Below, one piece after another: positions 15,188-22,143 of a stretch of 22,143 nucleotides of DNA. A program made the translations under genes and the position numbers. How positions within the stretch are numbered: the stretch's first letter is position 1; every line of letters starts with the position of its first letter. Under the pieces are notes generated by a model. It saw only the letters and a list, made by a program, of their open reading frames with translations. It made no database searches and was not told the DNA's origin. The stretch spans positions 1 through 22,143 of the forward strand of contig JALRDM010000233.1 of the NCBI GenBank assembly GCA_023262195.1, in the 5' to 3' direction. The DNA is from Salibacteraceae bacterium (GTDB taxonomy: Bacteria; Bacteroidota; Bacteroidia; Flavobacteriales_G; Salibacteraceae).

Positions 15188-18100
15188 ATGCGTCTTTCTG
15201 AACAGAGCTACGCGCGATTGTGTTTCTTTATACCTCCATTGAAAAACTGGATTTTAAATATCAGCTGTCTCCTCTTGCTCGCCATGAGTGGGTATGGACA
15301 TGGCCATGATCACAATCATGGCACACCCATTAAGTACCAAGAGAACAAAGGTCAATGGAATGAAAGCTTGCAATTCTATGCCGAAACGGGTGCCATGGAT
15401 GTTTATGTGGGCGATGGTAAATTCATTCTTGGGCTCAAGAGCATCGAGGATCTTGATCGCATACATGATGCCCATCACGGCCTAATTGAAGCGCCTGACT
15501 CGCTGCCGATTCGAGGTCACAATATCGAGTTTGACCTCATCAACGCTCGTTCTATTCAATCCTCAGGAAACCATCCAACGACTGACTATGTAAACTATTT
15601 TTTAGGAGATGACCCAAGCACATGGGCTGGCGGAGTGAGGCAATATGAAGAAGTGGTCATGTCAGATGTTTACCCCAATATTGATTTTGCTCTAGGAAGC
15701 CTAGGAGATTATGTGAAATATGAATTCCGATTGGGAGCGGGAGCAGACCTGGAAAATATTGCTTTCAAAATTGGTGGCGCAGACACGATCTACCTGAAAA
15801 ACAATAAGCTTCACATGGGTAACAGCATTGATCTGTTGGTAGACAACGAACCGATTTCATGGCAAATCATTGATGGGTCAAAGCGATTTGTCACTAGCTC
15901 CTATAGACTATCTGGGGATACGCTCTCTTTCGATGTGGAATCTTACAACCCACATTATCCTCTAATTATTGATCCCACGCTAATTTTTGCCTCTTACGTA
16001 GGTTCATCAAGCAATAGTTGGGGTGCAACAGCCACTTATGATAGTCTAGGAAATTTGTATGCAGGTGGAATAATCATTAATGGAAATGCCGGCACCTACC
16101 CAACAGTAGGTGCATATCAAAACAGTTTTCAGGGCGGTTCAAATCCACTTTCTACGGATATGGCTATTTCAAAATTCAATGACGATGGCACTTCCCTTGT
16201 CTATTCAACGTATCTCGGTGGAAGTAGCAATGAAATACCGCATAGCCTTATCGTAAATGAGAATAATGAGCTTTATGTGCTTGGCACAACCTCTAGCAAC
16301 AACTACCCGATAACAAATGGAGCTTTTGACAATAGCTTTGGCGGGGGTTCAGCACTTACAGGTGGTCCTGGGACTTCCATCTCAAGCTCAATTGCCTATC
16401 CTAACGGGTCGGACATTGTAGTCACCAAGTTCTCTGCAAATGGATCTACCCTTGTTGGAAGCACTTTTGTAGGAGGCTCTGGCAACGATGGCATCAATCA
16501 AAGCGCTGTGCTGCAACATGCCTATGCTGATGAATTTCGAGGGGAGATCATTGTAGATGGAAGCGATAATTGTTATGTTGCCACAAGTACCGGATCCAAT
16601 GATTTTCCCATTGTAAATGGCTTCCAAACCAATTTTGGAGGTGGACTCACCGATGGAGTAGTGTTTAAGTTCAACGCCAACCTCACCAGTTTACTTTGGT
16701 CAAGTTATATTGGGGGAAATCAAGACGATGCCGCGTATAGTGTCCAGTTTGACCCTAGTCTAGATGTGTTTACCACAGGAGGAACTACTGGGGGATCCTT
16801 CCCAACAACAAATGGCGTTCTGAACCAAAATTATCAAGGCGGGAGTGCCGATGGCTGGGTTGCCAAAATCAGCAATAATGGCCAAAACTTATTAGCATCT
16901 ACTTTCCTTGGAACCAACGATTACGATCAAAGTTTCTTCGTACAGCTTGACCTGCAAGGCAACGTTTACACCGTAGGTCAGTCAGAAGGAAGTTATCCTG
17001 TTGGTCCGGCATGGGTGTATTCAAATGCCAACAGTGGTCAATTCTTGCACAAACTCACCAACAACCTTCAAAACACAGTTTTTTCAACGGTTTGGGGCTC
17101 TGGTAACGGCAACATTAATCTCTCACTTTCCGCCTTTTTAGTAAATCAATGCAACCATATTTTCATTGCAGGCTGGGGAGGAACCACCATGGCCGTGAAT
17201 TCAACAATAGGAGCAACCACCACCAACGGCCTCCCAACAACAGCCAATGCAGTTCAAACCACAACAGATGGCCGGGATATGTACTTCATAGTCTTTGAGG
17301 ATAGCGCTACGGATGTGCTATTCGGTTCATATTATGGGGGTGGTGGAGCCAGCGGAGGCGAACATGTTGATGGCGGCACCAGTCGGTTTGATAAAAAGGG
17401 CATTATATATCAAGCGGTATGTGCCGGCTGTGGTGTTGGAGGCACCTTCCCAACAACAGCCGGTGTAGTCTCTACGAACGATCCTAGTCCTGGGGCCGGA
17501 TGCAACATTGGTGTTATAAAGTACGATCTTGTAACCCTAATAGCTGAAGCAGATGTGGATGGGCCCCTGGAAGTCTGTGTCAACGACTCAATCCAATTTA
17601 AGAATGAGAGCTTTGGGGGCTCCTTATACTTGTGGGACTTTGGAGATGGAAACACGAGTGACGAGTTTGAACCAACCCATGCCTACAGTAACCCGGGCAC
17701 CTATACCATCGAGCTTATCATTTACGATTCGGTGAGCTGCATTTTTGCAGACACGGATTATATCGAAATTGAAGTAATCCCAGGGCCCACCGCTTCTGCA
17801 CCGAGTGTGCCCACTGTCTGTCCGGATGTGCCAATACAATTATCGGCCAGTGGAGGAACTTCTTACCAATGGATTCCCGCCTCCTTGGTTGATGACCCAA
17901 CTAGCGCAACTCCGATTGCTACAGTGCCTATCAGTACTACGATACGTGTTGTGGTATTTGATGTATGCGGATCGGATACGGCATGGATTGAGTTAAACGT
18001 TCACCCAGACAAAACTGACGTCCCAAGCGATACGGCCTTATGTCGAGGTCTTTCTGGACCTTTGCATGCATCGGGCGGGGTCAGTTATCAATGGTCGCCT

Positions 18101-19192
18101 GGAACGTACCTCTCATCCACCACTTCCGCTACTCCAACGGTATCTCCCGATTCCTCGATAAGGTATGTTGTAAACATTACTGATAGCTTTGGTTGCCCTA
18201 GATCTAAAGATGTGCAGGTATGGGTTGAAGGTTTTGTTCCTGAAATTGAAGCCTTTGGAGACACAACTATCTGTCCTGGGGAACGCATCATTCTATCCGC
18301 CACTGGGGCCGATAATTATCGGTGGTCTCCCGAAGACTGGGTCCTGGATCCTACTCTTCAAACGACTCCGGCTTTTCCCCAAACGTCCATCGACTATGTG
18401 GCCATCACCAAAAACTCTTGTGGATTTGCCTATGATACCGTCAAGATTATTGTAAATCCGATTGAAATTGACGCCTTTGCAGACACAACCGTTTGCTTTG
18501 GCGATTCTGTTCAATTAGGCGCAGAAGGGGCGCTCACGTATAAATGGAGTGGCCCAGAATTTTCTTCTGCTAACTTCAACCAATATCCCGCGATATTGCC
18601 CGAAGAGAGTAGCTGGTACGTTGTGACTGGATCAAACATCGAGCAATGTGAAAAATCAGATAGTCTATTCGTGAAGGTAAATCCATTGCCCAATTTGGAT
18701 TTAATAACCAACAAGGATACAATCACAGGACTATTTAATGTGCTACTCGTTGCAGAAAGCGAGAGCCCTCACCGTTGGTATTCTAACGGCTTTATTCCTT
18801 GTACGACATGCGACTCCATCAAAGTATATCCAAGGTTAAAAACAGATTATTTTGTAGAGGTGATCGACACGAACGGGTGCCGTGTTGTAGATAGCATCAC
18901 AGTCGAAGCCATAAGCACCATTTTCGTTCCGATGTCTTTTACTCCAAATGCTGACGGAGTGAATGACCAACTCATCGTGCAGGGCCATAATATTTTATCC
19001 TATCAAATCACCATCCGTAATCGATGGGGCGAAATCATCTTCCAAAGCAAAGACATCAACCGACATTGGGACGGAACCAAGCACAACAAGGGATATATCT
19101 TACCAGATGGGGTTTATACCTACGAGGTGCACTATACCATCTTACCCGAAGAAAAGCTGCATAAAACTGGAACGATAACTCTGCTTAAGTAA
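15188..19192 (+). CDS. Large secreted multidomain protein with type B T9SS sorting domain (gliding motility-associated C-terminal domain)
   Basis: 1334 aa. The ATG at 15188 gives an 18-residue extension before the signal peptide; a TTG at 15239 (MKNWILNISCLLLL) would give a more usual signal. Right after it comes a His-rich stretch, GHGHDHNHG. An N-terminal domain (about 50-270) begins ENKGQWNESLQFYAE, as in the DUF7948 family. SBBP-like beta-propeller repeats (about 275-780) recur with STYLGGSSNE, STFVGGSGND and SSYIGGNQDD. One PKD domain (about 786-865) contains WDFGDGNTSDEFEPTHAYSNPGTY. About five Ig-like repeats of 75 residues follow (866-1240), with the pattern C.G..v.L.A.G...Y.WSP. The type B C-terminal sorting domain (about 1241-1334) reads FTPNADGVNDQLIV through NRWGEIIFQS, HWDGT and LPDGVYTYEV. 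Exported by the type IX system, probably as a cell-surface adhesin or matrix protein. The stop overlaps the opposing gene by 8 nt. Confidence 0.93.
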   Translation: MRLSEQSYARLCFFIPPLKNWILNISCLLLLAMSGYGHGHDHNHGTPIKYQENKGQWNESLQFYAETGAMDVYVGDGKFILGLKSIEDLDRIHDAHHGLIEAPDSLPIRGHNIEFDLINARSIQSSGNHPTTDYVNYFLGDDPSTWAGGVRQYEEVVMSDVYPNIDFALGSLGDYVKYEFRLGAGADLENIAFKIGGADTIYLKNNKLHMGNSIDLLVDNEPISWQIIDGSKRFVTSSYRLSGDTLSFDVESYNPHYPLIIDPTLIFASYVGSSSNSWGATATYDSLGNLYAGGIIINGNAGTYPTVGAYQNSFQGGSNPLSTDMAISKFNDDGTSLVYSTYLGGSSNEIPHSLIVNENNELYVLGTTSSNNYPITNGAFDNSFGGGSALTGGPGTSISSSIAYPNGSDIVVTKFSANGSTLVGSTFVGGSGNDGINQSAVLQHAYADEFRGEIIVDGSDNCYVATSTGSNDFPIVNGFQTNFGGGLTDGVVFKFNANLTSLLWSSYIGGNQDDAAYSVQFDPSLDVFTTGGTTGGSFPTTNGVLNQNYQGGSADGWVAKISNNGQNLLASTFLGTNDYDQSFFVQLDLQGNVYTVGQSEGSYPVGPAWVYSNANSGQFLHKLTNNLQNTVFSTVWGSGNGNINLSLSAFLVNQCNHIFIAGWGGTTMAVNSTIGATTTNGLPTTANAVQTTTDGRDMYFIVFEDSATDVLFGSYYGGGGASGGEHVDGGTSRFDKKGIIYQAVCAGCGVGGTFPTTAGVVSTNDPSPGAGCNIGVIKYDLVTLIAEADVDGPLEVCVNDSIQFKNESFGGSLYLWDFGDGNTSDEFEPTHAYSNPGTYTIELIIYDSVSCIFADTDYIEIEVIPGPTASAPSVPTVCPDVPIQLSASGGTSYQWIPASLVDDPTSATPIATVPISTTIRVVVFDVCGSDTAWIELNVHPDKTDVPSDTALCRGLSGPLHASGGVSYQWSPGTYLSSTTSATPTVSPDSSIRYVVNITDSFGCPRSKDVQVWVEGFVPEIEAFGDTTICPGERIILSATGADNYRWSPEDWVLDPTLQTTPAFPQTSIDYVAITKNSCGFAYDTVKIIVNPIEIDAFADTTVCFGDSVQLGAEGALTYKWSGPEFSSANFNQYPAILPEESSWYVVTGSNIEQCEKSDSLFVKVNPLPNLDLITNKDTITGLFNVLLVAESESPHRWYSNGFIPCTTCDSIKVYPRLKTDYFVEVIDTNGCRVVDSITVEAISTIFVPMSFTPNADGVNDQLIVQGHNILSYQITIRNRWGEIIFQSKDINRHWDGTKHNKGYILPDGVYTYEVHYTILPEEKLHKTGTITLLK

Positions 19193-19712
19193 ACCGCGGA
19201 TCGGTTTCCATCACGGTTCCGCAATTATCACAGGTGCGTAGTTCTTCAGATCCATAGTACTCTTTAAACCTTGGTAGAAAGTCCTTTTCAATATTGGTAA
19301 GCGGGAAGTACGTCTCGTGCAATTTGTGGTTGCAATTATCACAGAACCACATCAGTCCGTCCTTGTGATCTGGTTGTCTCACGCGTTCTACTACCAAGCC
19401 AATGGAGCCCGCCTCTCTTCCCGGACTATGAGGAACTTTTGGCGGTAAGAGAAACATATCTCCAGGCCCGAGTTTGATATCTACTGGTTTGCCATCCTCT
19501 TGGATTCGAACGTTTATATTTCCTTCCAATTGATAGAAAAGCTCCTCTGTCTCGTTATAGTGATAATCCTTTCGAGCATTGGGACCACCAACGATCATCA
19601 CAATGTAATCTGTGCCCTCTGGGTAAAGGTTTTGGTTTCCAACGGGGGGTTTTAGAAGGTCTCTGTTTTCTTCAATCCATTGGTGAAGATTAAATGGTTT
19701 CTTAATGCTCAT
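19185..19712 (-). CDS. nbaC: 3-hydroxyanthranilate 3,4-dioxygenase
   Basis: 175 aa from the ATG at 19712, the usual length; the longer open frame to 19775 would translate the terminator of the next operon and is not credible. It opens the ring of 3-hydroxyanthranilate in the kynurenine route to quinolinate/NAD or to further breakdown. All iron ligands are at the family positions: H51, E57 and H95, with R47 and R99 as substrate-binding residues. The rubredoxin-like metal site C124-x2-C127 and C161-x2-C164 is intact, as in other bacterial enzymes. No other kynurenine-pathway gene is in the window. A weak TACTTTTA box (19730-19737, minus) overlaps the T run of the neighbouring terminator, so a promoter there is only tentative. 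Confidence 0.97.
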   Translation of the reverse strand: MSIKKPFNLHQWIEENRDLLKPPVGNQNLYPEGTDYIVMIVGGPNARKDYHYNETEELFYQLEGNINVRIQEDGKPVDIKLGPGDMFLLPPKVPHSPGREAGSIGLVVERVRQPDHKDGLMWFCDNCNHKLHETYFPLTNIEKDFLPRFKEYYGSEELRTCDNCGTVMETDPRFT

Positions 19713-19739
19713 GATTGTATCATTTGGCATAAAAGTAAA

Positions 19740-19763
19740 AAAGCGACCCATTCGAGTCGCTTT
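19740..19763 (-). terminator. Terminator of the two-component operon
   Basis: AAAGCGAC (19740-19747) pairs perfectly with GTCGCTTT (19756-19763) around an 8-nt loop. On the minus strand it is followed by a run of six T, so it ends the transcript of the kinase and regulator genes, whose last stop is 30 bases away. Confidence 0.9.
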
Positions 19764-19792
19764 GATAATAATCAAGAAATTTAACCATCAGC

Positions 19793-20503
19793 CTATTCTG
19801 GAGTTACAAACCGAAAGCCTTTACCATGCTCATTGATAATCTTCACGCTCTCATCTGCTTTGAGATACTTCCGAATCTTTGCAATGTATACATCCATCGA
19901 GCGAGAATTGAAATAACTATCATCCCCCCAAATGGCCAATAAAGCCTGTGAGCGATCGAGCAGTTGGTTTTCATGTTGAGCCAGCATTTTCATTAGCGCA
20001 TTTTCTTTCGAAGTGAGGTGCTGCTCAGAATCAACCGTCTTAAGAACTTGGTTTTTAAAGTCGAAGGTGAATTTTCCAAATTCAAATACGGTCTTTTGAA
20101 TTTCTTTTTGCTCACCCTTGGTTCTTCTTAAAATTGCCTTTAGCCTTAGCAAAAGCTCCTCCATGCTAAACGGTTTGGTGATGTAGTCATCCCCACCAGA
20201 TTTGAATCCGGCCAGCGTGTCTTCCTTCATGGACTTGGCGGTAAGAAAAATGATTGGCACCGATTCATTCGCAGCGCGAATCTCTTTCCCGAGCGTAAAA
20301 CCATCTTTCTCAGGCATCATAACATCCAAGATGCAACAGTCATAAGTGCCGTTCGAAAACTTCTTCCACCCTTCCACTCCATCTTTAGCTAAGGTGGCTT
20401 CATATCCTTTCGCATCAAGGTATTCTGTCAGAATTGTGCCCAAATTGGCATCATCTTCTGCGACTAGAATCTTTGCTTTTTCTGAATTGACTTCGTTATC
20501 CAT
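19793..20503 (-). CDS. OmpR-family response regulator
   Basis: 236 aa, cytoplasmic DNA-binding regulator. Receiver domain about 11-126: acidic pair D17-D18 in VAEDDAN, phosphorylated D60 in ILDVMMPEKDGF, the switch threonine in IFLTAKS, and the conserved lysine in YITKPFS. Winged-helix trans_reg_C domain about 135-234: LTSKENALMKMLAQHENQLLDRSQALLAIWGDD, and YIAKIRKYL, ending GKGFRFVTPE. Its start lies inside the 3' end of the kinase gene (8-nt overlap), so the two are cotranslated. The pair resembles the Bacteroidota RprX/RprY type, but I would not name it from sequence alone. Target genes unknown. Confidence 0.95.
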   Translation of the reverse strand: MDNEVNSEKAKILVAEDDANLGTILTEYLDAKGYEATLAKDGVEGWKKFSNGTYDCCILDVMMPEKDGFTLGKEIRAANESVPIIFLTAKSMKEDTLAGFKSGGDDYITKPFSMEELLLRLKAILRRTKGEQKEIQKTVFEFGKFTFDFKNQVLKTVDSEQHLTSKENALMKMLAQHENQLLDRSQALLAIWGDDSYFNSRSMDVYIAKIRKYLKADESVKIINEHGKGFRFVTPE

Positions 20504-22130
20504 TATTCACAATTTTTAGTGGTAATTCAATATAGAAAGTGCTCCCCTCGCCCAGCTCACTATCCACATAAACGCGCCCTCCGTGACGCTCGCATATGAT
20601 TTTCACGTAGCTCAGCCCCAGACCAAAACCCTTCACATTATGCACGTTACCCGTGGGGACTCGGTAAAGTTTGTCAAAGACTTTTTTCAAGTTTTCAGGG
20701 CTAATTCCAATACCGGAATCTTTTACGCCAATAGTGATAAAGTTTGCGTCATTCTTAGTTGTAATTTCTATTACAGGACTGTCTTTCGAATATTTCACTG
20801 CGTTATCGAGCAAATTATAAATAACATTAGTCAAATGGTTTCTATCGGCTTCAACCAATGACTTACTTGCTTCGAGTCGAGGCTTTATTTCCCCCGAACG
20901 CTCTTTTACTTGAATTGAAAATTTGTCAATGACATCATTGATGACCGCGTGCATATCAAGCTCTTCTCGCTTTAGTTTGAAATCGCCCTTGTCTAAAACT
21001 GCGCTTTGCAATACTTCTTCCACTAAGAGACCCAATCGCTTATTCTCGGCATTTATTATACCGATGTAACGATTCTTCACACTTTCTATATTTCCAAGCT
21101 CTGGGTCAGCCAGAGCCTCACAGGCCAAAGACACCGTAGATATTGGGGTTTTCAACTCATGGGTCATATTATTGATGAAGTCATTCTTTATCTCACTGTT
21201 CTTTTTCTGCTGCACGATGGTTCGCAGTATATAGTAGATTAAGCCAATGATGGCCAAAATGAAAATGAGCGAAACTGCGAGCAGTAACCAGATGTTTTTG
21301 AAAATATAGCCATCAAGGTTAGGGTAGTGCACATGCACATAGAATGGGAATTGAATGACATCATTCGGAAACAATTTTGCGCTAAGCACTGATTCTTTGA
21401 GCTGCGCTTCAAACTCAAGTTTACCAAACACCATTTCCTTGGATTGATCAAATACCCCCATTTCAAACGGTATGTAAACTCCATGATTGGCTAAGGATAT
21501 CAACAATAAGCTGTCTATCACACGTGGATCAATTCTTTCCTCGATGGGTTGATTTAAATCAACCTCAATGAGGCTTTTAACTATATCTCCCAAAAAGGCC
21601 TTTTTAGACTTAACCCTGTTTCGAATATCTTGCAATCGTGCAGCATTTTGTTCCCCTGATGGGCTCAGCTCCAGCTCAATCGAATCTGCCTTTGCGATTT
21701 TCAACTCCACCTCTTTTTCCATCCCAGATTCAAAGGGAAGTTCACTCACTGAGTAAGTAACGTGTTGTTCTTCTCTTTGGCCTTCATGCTCTTCAAGCCA
21801 TTGCATTCTCACCTCATCTCCGTCACGTTCCAATTGCTTGCTTACCACATATTCCACCAATGAATCATCTGGAGGAAACTGCATATCATCAAGACTATCC
21901 GAGTCCTGATAAAACAGATACTTTGCTTCCTGATGGCTCCGAATTTTAGTGAGCGTTTCATGCCGCTCAAGCTGACCGATTACGTCAATTATTGCTTCCC
22001 CTGAGCTATGTAATATTTTATCTCGCTCAAGGCTAAACGCATTCTGTATCCAATAGATTTGAATTCCAATGAGGCCGACCATTGCAAAACATATGGTAAT
22101 AACTACGAGCTTGAGTTGATATGATTTCAT
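20496..22130 (-). CDS. Sensor histidine kinase
   Basis: 544 aa, inner-membrane sensor. TM1 about 6-28; a long periplasmic region (about 29-275), rich in charged residues and without a recognised ligand-binding fold; TM2 about 277-300. Then HisKA, with phosphoacceptor H324 in NNMTHELKTPIS, and HATPase, with the N box NVIYNLLDNAVKYSK, G1 box VKDSGIGIS, and GFGLGLSYVKIICERHGG (G2 and F region). No HAMP or PAS domain between TM2 and HisKA. It should autophosphorylate and pass phosphate to D60 of the downstream regulator. Its start is 13 bases from the window end, so its promoter is outside. Confidence 0.95.
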   Translation of the reverse strand: MKSYQLKLVVITICFAMVGLIGIQIYWIQNAFSLERDKILHSSGEAIIDVIGQLERHETLTKIRSHQEAKYLFYQDSDSLDDMQFPPDDSLVEYVVSKQLERDGDEVRMQWLEEHEGQREEQHVTYSVSELPFESGMEKEVELKIAKADSIELELSPSGEQNAARLQDIRNRVKSKKAFLGDIVKSLIEVDLNQPIEERIDPRVIDSLLLISLANHGVYIPFEMGVFDQSKEMVFGKLEFEAQLKESVLSAKLFPNDVIQFPFYVHVHYPNLDGYIFKNIWLLLAVSLIFILAIIGLIYYILRTIVQQKKNSEIKNDFINNMTHELKTPISTVSLACEALADPELGNIESVKNRYIGIINAENKRLGLLVEEVLQSAVLDKGDFKLKREELDMHAVINDVIDKFSIQVKERSGEIKPRLEASKSLVEADRNHLTNVIYNLLDNAVKYSKDSPVIEITTKNDANFITIGVKDSGIGISPENLKKVFDKLYRVPTGNVHNVKGFGLGLSYVKIICERHGGRVYVDSELGEGSTFYIELPLKIVNNG

Positions 22131-22143
22131 GTACAGAGCAAAA

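Noticed and set aside
19713..19775. N-terminal extension of the dioxygenase
   Set aside because: It translates the terminator hairpin of the two-component operon; family members start at MSIKKPF.
1..22143. CRISPR array or cas operon to accompany the Cas4-like domain
   Set aside because: No regularly spaced repeats and no other cas-like gene anywhere in the window.

Overview
The window looks like a chromosome segment of a marine-type Bacteroidota, most likely a flavobacterium-like or Cryomorphaceae-like lineage. This rests on the TAnnTTTG-type -7 promoter boxes, a type B type IX-secretion (gliding motility-associated) C-terminal domain, a TonB receptor with a carboxypeptidase-like N-terminal domain, a DUF2480 gene, the long (about 630 aa) Bacteroidota form of amidophosphoribosyltransferase, and the scarcity of Shine-Dalgarno sequences. 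The assignment is inferred from gene content; no ribosomal RNA is present.

Region 1, 1-4500, is AT-rich and accessory in character. It holds the tail of an unrecognised protein cut by the window edge, a 5'-nucleotidase fragment that has lost its catalytic N-terminus, and a large two-domain nuclease (Cas4-like plus DEDD exonuclease, DUF2779). Next come a bidirectional terminator, an unknown membrane/coiled-coil protein on the minus strand, and a BamE-like gene remnant. It ends at the 3' end of a tRNA-Ala(GGC) gene on the minus strand. The segment 2742-2823 resembles, in the same order and orientation, the tRNA 3' end and its downstream flank (4477-4545), so 2.8-4.5 kb may be a small island inserted at the tRNA.

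Region 2, 4600-8300, is mainly housekeeping and all on the plus strand. Two tiny coupled lipoproteins share an identical six-cysteine spacing. They are followed by a tight operon: panD, an eight-helix flippase-like membrane protein, rfaE2, sufE, a DUF59 Fe-S protein and a DUF2480 protein. The last junctions overlap by 1-8 nt. The operon joins pantothenate/CoA supply, nucleotide-sugar chemistry and Fe-S cluster assembly.

Region 3, 8400-15100, carries a TonB-dependent receptor (+), a convergent minus-strand cluster lemA-TPM-TPM, a small lipoprotein (+), and a convergent purF-type gene (-).

Region 4, 15180-22143, carries a 1334-aa secreted multidomain protein with SBBP-type, PKD and Ig-like repeats and a type B sorting domain (+). 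After it come 3-hydroxyanthranilate 3,4-dioxygenase (-) and a histidine kinase/response regulator pair (-) closed by a clear terminator.

Packing is tight: three convergent gene pairs end within 1 nt of each other or overlap at their stop codons. Several genes have the -7 box only a few bases before the start codon, suggesting leaderless or nearly leaderless mRNAs.
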